Assembly: GCA_934204655.1 (NCBI GenBank)
Contig: CAKPZJ010000007.1
Span: 1-64,000, forward strand
Direction of reading: 5' to 3'
Length of the DNA stretch: 64,000 nucleotides
Source: an uncultured Prevotella sp.
GTDB taxonomy: Bacteria; Bacteroidota; Bacteroidia; Bacteroidales; Bacteroidaceae
The notes beneath the pieces are model-generated. The model worked only from the letters and a program-made list of their open reading frames with translations, had not been told where the DNA came from and did not search any database. Below, one piece after another: positions 57,664 through 64,000 of this stretch (within the stretch, counting starts at the first letter, position 1; each line of letters begins with the position of its first letter). The translations under genes were made by a program, and so were the position numbers.

Positions 57664-58295
57664 CAGCAGGAAGACATGTTAACACTATGAGTCAAAGTTG
57701 GGGTACTCCTCCTAAATATGTCAATGCCATAAAGCGATTTTGGCATGGGCACATCGGGCTGGATCCCTGCTCCAATGAATATTCTATCGTCCATGCAGAC
57801 ACTGAATTTCTGCTTCCACTGAACGATGGGTTGAAAGAGATATGGAACTACAAGACAATTTATGTAAACCCACCGTATGGAGCAGACCGGCAGAGAGGGA
57901 CAACGATTAAAGACTGGTTGGCAAAATGCGTGGAAAGTCACATCAAGTATGATGCCGAGGTCATCGCCTTGGTGCCCGTAGCACCCAATACTGGGCACTG
58001 GAAGAACTACGTGTTCGGGCAAGCCACTGCTATATGTTTTCTGTACGACACCAGGCTCCGTTTCCTAGAGAATGGGCAAGATACTGGCAAGGGTGCGCCC
58101 ATGGCTTGCTGCTTAATCTATTGGGGAAGAGAGAAGAAACGTTTTTTGGAGCACTTTTTAGAATATGGAGCAACGGTAGATATATCTACTTTGCATGACA
58201 AAAAAATAGGTATTAACAAGAAAGAGCCGGCTTTAGAGTTTGCCGTAGAGGCACAGAAGCTGCTCAGTGTATCACTCGAAGGAACTGTAGGATAA
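57660..58295 (+). CDS. DNA N6-adenine methyltransferase with SufB-derived C-terminus
   Basis: A 211-residue enzyme of the phage-type DNA N-6-adenine methyltransferase family (Dam/PF05869-like). Key segments are SWGTPPKYVNAIKRFW and GLDPCSNEYS, the catalytic NPPYG in IYVNPPYGADRQRG, and LVPVAPNTGHWKNYVF. It should protect the host from the upstream endonuclease. Its ATG overlaps that gene's stop by 4 bases. The last 19 residues, [19 protein letters not shown], are not part of the family: they are the SufB C-terminus, read in the same frame through the duplicated target. The enzyme therefore borrows its stop codon from sufB sequence. Confidence 0.85.
   Translation: MTAGRHVNTMSQSWGTPPKYVNAIKRFWHGHIGLDPCSNEYSIVHADTEFLLPLNDGLKEIWNYKTIYVNPPYGADRQRGTTIKDWLAKCVESHIKYDAEVIALVPVAPNTGHWKNYVFGQATAICFLYDTRLRFLENGQDTGKGAPMACCLIYWGREKKRFLEHFLEYGATVDISTLHDKKIGINKKEPALEFAVEAQKLLSVSLEGTVG
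58236..58295. repeat. 60-bp direct repeat, right copy
   Basis: Identical to 56467-56526. It ends in TAA and is followed one base later by the ATG of the outer-membrane-type gene, so it restores the junction that sufB originally had with that gene. Confidence 0.97.
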
Positions 58296-58296
58296 T

Positions 58297-59067
58297 ATGT
58301 ATCGACTCATACTGACAATACTGATGGTCACGGTGACGTTAGGACAGGTGGCCGCACAGGACATATACCGCTACAAGCGCAACGGCGAGTACAAGGACGA
58401 CTCGCAGGCACGCTGGTCTATCGATGCGCACATCGGCGGCAACGCCACCATCAGCGCCCACCGCTCGGATGGCAACGCCCCTCTGTACCGCATAGGCTCT
58501 ACCAACCAGACAGGCATGCTCACCAGTCTTCATGCCGAGTACTATGTGCCCAACAGCCAGTGGAGCGTCAAGGCTGGTTATGAGCACGAGGAGATAAGCT
58601 ATCTCAAGGGCGATGCCAACTATGACCTGAACCAGCTGATGGTCGGCGGCCGATGGCGCCCTGCCCCCGGTGACTGGTGGGTACAGCCCTATGTGGGCGC
58701 CGACGTACTCTGGGCGATAGACGCTGAGCACGACAACCTGGACGGCGATGTCACGATGACCCAGGAGCGCTACCAGTATCACATCGGTGGTCAGATGCGT
58801 ATGCCCCGCTTCAGCGCCGCCCCCGTAGTGGGTGCCGATGTCTACATCTTCAGTCATATAGCCCTTCAGGTTCAGTATGGCTTCCGTCTCGGGTTCGGCT
58901 CTCACTGCCATGCTGCCTATACCGACAACAGAGGGGAAGGCAGTACCATCTATCATGGTCAGATACACCGCCATGTTTTCTCCGTGGGACTTAAAGTGGA
59001 CTTCCCCTTCCACTTTACCGAGGGCGACGGCCGCAGACTACTCCAGGGAATACTCGATTCGTATTAA
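58297..59067 (+). CDS. outer-membrane beta-barrel-like protein in the suf operon
   Basis: A 256-residue exported protein with signal peptide MYRLILTILMVTVTLGQVAA. The mature part has alternating hydrophobic and polar strands with aromatic girdles (SVKAGYEHEEISYLKGD, WWVQPYVGADVLWAID, HIALQVQYGFRLGFGS) and ends HRHVFSVGLKVDFPFHF, which suits an eight- to ten-stranded outer-membrane barrel. It sits between sufB and sufC (26 bases before sufC), although a barrel has no known part in Fe-S assembly. Its ATG lies one base after a sufB-type stop, so it was probably coupled to sufB before the insertion. Confidence 0.75.
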   Translation: MYRLILTILMVTVTLGQVAAQDIYRYKRNGEYKDDSQARWSIDAHIGGNATISAHRSDGNAPLYRIGSTNQTGMLTSLHAEYYVPNSQWSVKAGYEHEEISYLKGDANYDLNQLMVGGRWRPAPGDWWVQPYVGADVLWAIDAEHDNLDGDVTMTQERYQYHIGGQMRMPRFSAAPVVGADVYIFSHIALQVQYGFRLGFGSHCHAAYTDNRGEGSTIYHGQIHRHVFSVGLKVDFPFHFTEGDGRRLLQGILDSY

Positions 59068-59093
59068 TAATCATATAGATATAATTACAAGAT

Positions 59094-59852
59094 ATGTTAG
59101 AGGTAAGAAATCTGCATGCCACCATTGCAGGAAAAGAAATACTGAGAGGCATTAACCTCACCATAGCCGACGGTGAGATACACGCCATCATGGGTCCCAA
59201 CGGCTCGGGCAAGTCTACGCTGAGCGCAGTGCTCACGGGCAATCCGCTCTACACCGTTACCGAGGGCGAGGCCATCTTCAACGGCAAGGACCTGCTCGCC
59301 ATGAAGCCCGAGGACCGCGCCCGCGAGGGGCTGTTCCTCTCCTTCCAGTATCCGGTAGAGATTCCGGGCGTTTCGATGACCAACTTTATGAAGGCAGCCG
59401 TCAATGCTAAGCGCGAGTACCAGGGCCTGGAGCCACTCAACGCCAGCGAGTTTATCAAGCTGATGCGCGAGAAACGCAAGATAGTAGAGCTGGACAGCAA
59501 GTTGGCTCACAGAAGTGTAAACGAGGGCTTCTCGGGCGGAGAGAAGAAGCGCAACGAGATATTCCAGATGGCTATGCTCGAGCCTAAGCTCAGCATACTC
59601 GACGAGACCGACTCGGGGCTGGATGTGGATGCCATGCGCATCGTGGCCGACGGTGTCAACAAGATGCACACCCCTGAGACATCGGCCATTGTCATCACCC
59701 ACTACGAGCGACTGCTCGACATGATACGCCCCAACGTGGTACACGTACTTTACAAGGGCCGCATCGTCAAGACTGCCGGTCCTGAGCTGGCCAAGGAGAT
59801 AGAACAGCGCGGCTACGACTGGATCAAGGCCGAGGCCGATAACGAAGACTAA
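59094..59852 (+). CDS. sufC: Fe-S assembly ATPase SufC
   Basis: SufC is the ABC-type ATPase of the SufBC2D scaffold. The 252-residue protein has Walker A GPNGSGKSTL (34-43), the SufC-typical Q-loop region LFLSFQYPVEIPGVSMTNF, signature FSGGEKKRNEIFQM, Walker B with the Suf variant LSILDETDSGLDVDAMRIV, and switch His in VITHYERLL. It is cytoplasmic. Gaps are 26 bases to the preceding gene and 20 to sufD. Confidence 0.97.
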   Translation: MLEVRNLHATIAGKEILRGINLTIADGEIHAIMGPNGSGKSTLSAVLTGNPLYTVTEGEAIFNGKDLLAMKPEDRAREGLFLSFQYPVEIPGVSMTNFMKAAVNAKREYQGLEPLNASEFIKLMREKRKIVELDSKLAHRSVNEGFSGGEKKRNEIFQMAMLEPKLSILDETDSGLDVDAMRIVADGVNKMHTPETSAIVITHYERLLDMIRPNVVHVLYKGRIVKTAGPELAKEIEQRGYDWIKAEADNED

Positions 59853-59872
59853 GCCCGTAATACCCCTTAATT

Positions 59873-61216
59873 ATGAAAAGCGAACAACAGTATATAGATC
59901 TGTACACAGCGTGTGCCGAGATGATTAACACCCACTCGGCCCCCGTGATGAACCGCCTGCGCGAGGCGGCCTTTGCCGACTTCAAGCGGCTCGGCTTTCC
60001 CACGCGCAAGGTAGAGCGCTACAGATATACCGACATTGCCAAGCTGTTTGAACCCAACTACGGGCTAAACCTTAACCGCCTGGACATACCGGTAGACCCC
60101 TACGACGTATTCAGGTGCGATGTGCCCAACCTGAGTACTTCCCTCTATTTTGTCATCAACGATAGCTTCTATTCCAAGCAGTTGCCACAGGCACACCTGC
60201 CCGAGGGTGTCGTCATCGACTCTCTGAGCCGCGTGGCTGCCACCCGCCCCGAACTGGTAGAACCCTACTACGGACACATAGCCCCCACGGCTACCGACGC
60301 GCTTACCGCCCTCAATACCATGCTGGCCCAGGACGGCCTGTTTATCTACGTGCCTAAGAACGTGAGGATGGAGCGCACCGTACAGATCATCAACATCCTG
60401 CGCTCCGACGTCGATCTGATGGTCAACCGCCGTGTCCTCATGGTCATCGAGCAGGGCGCTGAGGCCCGCTTCCTCTTCTGCGACCATGCTGCCGACGACC
60501 GCCGTTTCTTAGCTACCCAGGTGATAGAGGCTTACGTGGGCGACAACGCCAGCCTGGACCTCTACTGCCTGGAAGAGACCCACATACGCAACACCCGTAC
60601 CAGCAACGTGTATATAGAGCAGCAGGCCAACAGCCGCGTCAACCACAATGTGATAACTCTGCACAACGGCGTTACCTGCAACCACCTGGACCTGACCTTC
60701 AAGGGCGAGGGGGCCGAGTGCCGCTGCAACGGCTGCGTGATAGCCGACAAGACACAGCATGTAGATAACAACACGCTCATAGACCACCAGGTGGGCCACT
60801 GTACCAGCAACGAACTGTACAAATATGTCCTCGACGGCGAGGCTGTGGGTGCCTTCGCCGGTCGTGTCCTGGTGCGCCACGGTGCCCAGAAGACCACCTC
60901 GCAGGAGACTAACCAGAACCTTTGCGCCACCCGTACTGCCCGCATGTTTACCCAGCCCATGCTTGAGATTTACGCCGATGACGTGAAGTGTGCCCACGGC
61001 AGTACGGTGGGCCAGCTCAACGATGCCGCCCTCTTCTACATGCGCCAGCGCGGCATCAGCCTTGAGGAGGCCCGTCTCTTGCTCGAATTTGCCTTTATCA
61101 ACGAGGTTGTCGACACTATCCAGCTCGAACCGCTCAAGGACCGCCTCCACTATCTTGTCGAGAAGCGTTTCCGCGGCGAGCTCAACAAGTGCGAGGGTTG
61201 TAAACTATGTAAGTAA
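59873..61216 (+). CDS. sufD: Fe-S cluster assembly protein SufD
   Basis: SufD is the SufB paralogue in the scaffold complex. The 447-residue protein has the helical N-terminal domain (NRLREAAFADFKRLGFPTRK, VERYRYTDIAKLFEPNYGLN) and the beta-helix core ending in HGAQKTTSQETNQNL and ADDVKCAHGSTVGQLNDAAL, where the conserved Cys and His lie. The C-terminus has a Cys-rich tail (CEGCKLCK), which is unusual for SufD generally and might bind metal. sufS starts 4 bases after its stop. Confidence 0.95.
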   Translation: MKSEQQYIDLYTACAEMINTHSAPVMNRLREAAFADFKRLGFPTRKVERYRYTDIAKLFEPNYGLNLNRLDIPVDPYDVFRCDVPNLSTSLYFVINDSFYSKQLPQAHLPEGVVIDSLSRVAATRPELVEPYYGHIAPTATDALTALNTMLAQDGLFIYVPKNVRMERTVQIINILRSDVDLMVNRRVLMVIEQGAEARFLFCDHAADDRRFLATQVIEAYVGDNASLDLYCLEETHIRNTRTSNVYIEQQANSRVNHNVITLHNGVTCNHLDLTFKGEGAECRCNGCVIADKTQHVDNNTLIDHQVGHCTSNELYKYVLDGEAVGAFAGRVLVRHGAQKTTSQETNQNLCATRTARMFTQPMLEIYADDVKCAHGSTVGQLNDAALFYMRQRGISLEEARLLLEFAFINEVVDTIQLEPLKDRLHYLVEKRFRGELNKCEGCKLCK

Positions 61217-61220
61217 GCCT

Positions 61221-62435
61221 ATGTATGATATTAATAAGGTGCGGGCCGACTTCCCCATCCTCGGCCGCACCATCTACAATAAGCCGTTGGTGTACTTAGA
61301 CAACGGTGCCACCACCCAGAAACCCCTGTGTGTACTCGATGCCATGCGCGATGAGTACCTTAATGTCAACTCCAACGTACACCGCGGCGTACACTGGATG
61401 TCGCAGCAGGCCACCGAGCTACACGAGGCCGCCCGCGAGACGGTGCGCAGCTTTATCCATGCCGCCTCGACTACTGAGATAGTGTTCACCCGCGGCACCA
61501 CCGAGGGCCTCAACCTCGTGGCATCGTCCTTTACCGATGCCTTCATGCACGAGGGCGACGAGGTCATAGTCTCGGTCATGGAGCACCACTCCAATATAGT
61601 GCCCTGGCAGCTCCAGGCACAGAAGCGGGGCATCAAGCTGCGCGTAATCCCCATGAACGACCGTGGCGAGCTGCTCATGGACGAGTACGAGCGCCTCTTT
61701 ACGCCCCGTACGCGCATCGTCAGCGTGTGCCATGTCAGCAATGTGCTGGGCACGGTAAACCCCATGAAGCAGATTATCAGCATAGCCCATGCCCACGGCG
61801 TGCCCGTGATGGTCGACGGGGCCCAGAGCGCGCCCCACATGCCCATCGACGTACAGCAGATGGACTGCGACTTCTTTGCTTTCAGCGGCCACAAGATGTA
61901 TGGCCCCACCGGCGTGGGTGTGCTCTATGGCAAGGAGGACTGGCTGGACCGCCTGCCTCCCTATCAGGGCGGCGGCGAGATGATAGAGAACGTCAGCTTC
62001 GACCACACTACCTTCGAGCGACCTCCCCTCAAGTTCGAGGCCGGTACTCCTGACTATATTGCCACCAACGGACTGGCCAAGGCCATCAACTACATGGAGC
62101 AGTTAGGCATGGACAACATCTACCAGCACGAACACGACCTTACGCGCTACGCCATGGACCGCCTGGGTGCTATCCCTGGCATGCGCATCTTCGGCTGCGC
62201 CCCCGACAAGGATGCCGTTATCAGTTTCCTGGTGGGCCAGATACACCACATGGACATGGGTACCCTCCTGGACCGCCTGGGCATCGCCGTGCGCACTGGT
62301 CACCATTGTGCCCAGCCCCTCATAGACCGTCTGGGCATCCTTGGCACCGTGCGTGCCTCTTTCGGCTTGTACAACACCCGTGCCGAGGTCGACGTGCTGG
62401 CCGAGGGCATCGAGCGCGTAGCCCGCATGTTCTGA
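61221..62435 (+). CDS. sufS: cysteine desulfurase SufS
   Basis: SufS takes sulfur from cysteine with PLP and passes it to the Suf scaffold. The 404-residue protein has YLDNGATTQKP at the N-terminus, the PLP-binding His in SVMEHHSNIVPWQ, the Schiff-base Lys in FAFSGHKMYGPTGVGVL, and the catalytic Cys in AVRTGHHCAQPL. The start at 61221 (MYDINKVRADFPILG) follows sufD by 4 bases; the longer frame lies inside sufD. No sufE or sufU is seen next to it. Confidence 0.96.
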   Translation: MYDINKVRADFPILGRTIYNKPLVYLDNGATTQKPLCVLDAMRDEYLNVNSNVHRGVHWMSQQATELHEAARETVRSFIHAASTTEIVFTRGTTEGLNLVASSFTDAFMHEGDEVIVSVMEHHSNIVPWQLQAQKRGIKLRVIPMNDRGELLMDEYERLFTPRTRIVSVCHVSNVLGTVNPMKQIISIAHAHGVPVMVDGAQSAPHMPIDVQQMDCDFFAFSGHKMYGPTGVGVLYGKEDWLDRLPPYQGGGEMIENVSFDHTTFERPPLKFEAGTPDYIATNGLAKAINYMEQLGMDNIYQHEHDLTRYAMDRLGAIPGMRIFGCAPDKDAVISFLVGQIHHMDMGTLLDRLGIAVRTGHHCAQPLIDRLGILGTVRASFGLYNTRAEVDVLAEGIERVARMF

Positions 62436-62484
62436 CAGCCGCCCAGACACCCTCAGCACACATCTACCCGACACTATATCCACT

Positions 62485-64000
62485 ATGAAACAAGTCAACC
62501 GATTAGCGGGATTCCTGTTCCTGCTCTGCGCGGTGCCCACCCTGATGGTGGCGCGCCCCTCGCTCATCCAGTATGTCAACACCCACATAGGCACAGGCGC
62601 CTTTAAAGGGCGCTGGAGCCCTGGCAACGAGGCCAAGGGCCAGTGTATGCCCGCCGTGCTGGTGCCCAACGGCATGAACGCCTGGACACCGCAGACCGAG
62701 GCCACCGAGCGCCACGGTGTATGCCCGTTCTATGCGCCCCATGACAACGGGGGCGATGCCAAAGGTGGCTCCCAGCAGCAGGGCGAGGTCGTGGGCCAGC
62801 TACAGGGTTTCCGCTGCTCACACTGGATGAACGGCAGTAACACTCAGGACTTCGGTTCGCTCACCATCATGCCCATGATAGACTCGGTGCCGTCGTCGCC
62901 CGCCCGCCGCACTTCGGCCTTCACCATGGCCGGCATGACCCACCGGCCCGACTACCTGGCCATGGACCTCTACGGAGGTACCATCAAGGTAGAGCTGACG
63001 GCCACGGCCCGCACGGGCATCTTCCGCCTCACTTTTAACAAGAGCGGCCGGGCCTACATCCTCGTCACCCCCAACAGCGACTACAACGATGCCGCCATCG
63101 AGGGCTACGGCCAGATGGCCCAGGGCAAGCAGCGCTACACCGAAGTATCGGCCATCAGCCAGGTACACCGTCTGTACCAGGGCCGCGGCCAGCGCGCCGG
63201 ATTTGCCGCCCACTACCTCGTGCTGGTCAACAAGACCGAGGGGGTGAGCCACGTCAGAAAGACCGAGGGCAACCGCCAGCTCTACTACATGTCGTTCACC
63301 GTCAAGGCTGGCGAGCAGGTGCTCGTCAAGGTGGGCAACTCGTACTGCGACCTGCGCGGTGCCCAGCGCAATATAGAGCAGGAGTGCCCCCACTGGAACT
63401 TCGACCAGGTACACCGCGACCTCACCCGTATCTGGGAGAAGCGCCTGGCCGCCATCACCGTTAGCGGTGCCACCGACCGCGATAAGGTCAAGTTCTACAC
63501 CTCACTCTACCACGCTTCCTTCTTGCCCAGTATGTTCAACGATGTTGACGGCCGCTACCCCTCCTTTGGTGGCGGCAAGCATATCATGCACACCGATGGG
63601 GTGTACTACGACGGCTATAGCCTGTGGGACACTTTCCGTGCCCTGCATCCGCTGCTGAGCATACTCTACCCGCAGCAGTCGGGCCACATGATGCAGTCGC
63701 TGGTAGACAAGTACAGGCAGGGGGGATGGCTGCCCATCTTCCCGGCATGGAACAGCTATACCTCTGAGATGATAGGCGACCCCTGCGCGTCGCTCTTTGC
63801 CGACGCCTATATCAAGGGGATACGCAACTTTGACGTGCAGACAGCTTACGAGGCGCTGCTCAAGAACGCCTATCAGCAGCCGGCCTCATTTGCTGATTAC
63901 AAAGACGGCAAGGGCCGTCGCGCCCTTGTGTCATACATGAAATATGGGTACATCCCGTTAGAAGATCCGGTGCGCGAGGCTTTCCACCAGCGCGAACAGG
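62485..64000 (+). CDS. secreted GH92 alpha-mannosidase-like glycosidase (partial)
   Basis: The first 505 codons of a gene cut by the window end. A signal peptide (MKQVNRLAGFLFLLCAVPTL) is followed by the GH92 beta-sandwich (SLIQYVNTHIGTG, VLVPNGMNAWTPQTEATERH, YLVLVNKTEGVSHVRK). The start of the catalytic (alpha/alpha)6 domain follows, with TDGVYYDGYSLWDTFRALHP, GGWLPIFPAWNSYTSEMIGD and ADAYIKGIRNFD. GH92 enzymes are calcium-dependent exo-alpha-mannosidases that trim N-glycans or mannans and are abundant in gut Bacteroidetes. The catalytic acids late in the protein are outside the window. It begins 49 bases after sufS. Confidence 0.92.
   Translation, partial: MKQVNRLAGFLFLLCAVPTLMVARPSLIQYVNTHIGTGAFKGRWSPGNEAKGQCMPAVLVPNGMNAWTPQTEATERHGVCPFYAPHDNGGDAKGGSQQQGEVVGQLQGFRCSHWMNGSNTQDFGSLTIMPMIDSVPSSPARRTSAFTMAGMTHRPDYLAMDLYGGTIKVELTATARTGIFRLTFNKSGRAYILVTPNSDYNDAAIEGYGQMAQGKQRYTEVSAISQVHRLYQGRGQRAGFAAHYLVLVNKTEGVSHVRKTEGNRQLYYMSFTVKAGEQVLVKVGNSYCDLRGAQRNIEQECPHWNFDQVHRDLTRIWEKRLAAITVSGATDRDKVKFYTSLYHASFLPSMFNDVDGRYPSFGGGKHIMHTDGVYYDGYSLWDTFRALHPLLSILYPQQSGHMMQSLVDKYRQGGWLPIFPAWNSYTSEMIGDPCASLFADAYIKGIRNFDVQTAYEALLKNAYQQPASFADYKDGKGRRALVSYMKYGYIPLEDPVREAFHQREQ

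Larger units (their letters stand above)
56527..58295. mobile_element. restriction-modification insertion with long target duplication
   Basis: A unit of 1,769 bp, made of 1,709 bp of new sequence plus one duplicated 60-bp target, separates sufB from the gene that normally follows it. It holds two co-directional genes, a putative endonuclease and an adenine methyltransferase, with visibly lower GC and different codon use from the suf genes. There is no transposase, integrase or terminal inverted repeat. Long target duplications of this kind have been described for R-M units in other bacteria. The insertion mechanism is inferred. Confidence 0.85.

Overview
The window looks like a chromosomal segment of a Bacteroidales bacterium (gut-type Bacteroidetes, perhaps Prevotellaceae or Muribaculaceae; genus not resolvable by eye). 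The grounds are the TTTG-N19-21-TAnnTTTG promoters, the long-form IspG, the DUF4886, DUF4271 and DUF4350 families, a ribose operon with secreted ADP-ribosylglycohydrolases, the metK-DUF4271-hemD-rnpA-yidD-tyrS run, and a GH92 glycosidase. Base composition is GC-rich in genes. There are no rRNA genes, no CRISPR array and no recognisable IS; one tRNA (Gln) is present.

Layout. 0.2-3.4 kb: purE-ispG-DUF4886 operon. 3.7-3.9 kb: a small rubredoxin gene. 4.0-10.3 kb: ribose-type locus, with a divergent LacI regulator, ribokinase, a sugar permease and two tandem secreted ADP-ribosylglycohydrolases. 10.5-18.5 kb: crcB, a PfkB kinase, a minus-strand GT32-GT2-ABC ATPase group, an SF1 helicase with a small partner gene, and a MATE exporter. 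18.7-24.0 kb: minus-strand operon of a secreted caspase-fold protein, a secreted papain-fold protease and DsbD. 24.3-26.7 kb: metG and tRNA-Gln. 27.3-28.8 kb: a secreted propeller-like protein. 29.0-36.9 kb: M16 peptidase, metK, DUF4271, hemD, rnpA, yidD, tyrS. 37.5-44.6 kb: SpoIIM-like protein, a membrane protein, DUF4129, DUF4350, MoxR ATPase, DUF58 and RDD. 44.7-50.1 kb: serine hydrolase, a TPR sensor kinase/LuxR regulator pair, a standalone LuxR DNA-binding protein and a membrane-anchored hypothetical. 50.3-54.9 kb: rimP-nusA-infB. 55.1-62.4 kb: suf Fe-S assembly operon (sufB, outer-membrane-type protein, sufC, sufD, sufS). 62.5 kb to the end: a GH92 gene cut by the window.

The most striking feature is a type II restriction-modification pair (56.56-58.30 kb) inserted inside the suf operon between sufB and the next gene. 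It is flanked by a perfect 60-bp direct repeat made of the last 19 sense codons and stop codon of sufB. The insertion keeps sufB intact, rebuilds the sufB end in front of the downstream gene, and gives the methyltransferase a SufB-derived C-terminus. This is the pattern expected of R-M mobility by insertion with long target duplication.

Other notable points are a four-copy intergenic repeat family built around the palindrome AAAGACCGGTCTTT, a duplicated promoter segment before the PfkB kinase, a caspase/papain/DsbD operon whose two proteases share Pro-Gln linkers, a 23-bp tandem repeat, a strong hairpin in the nusA operon leader, and several leaderless or nearly leaderless genes.
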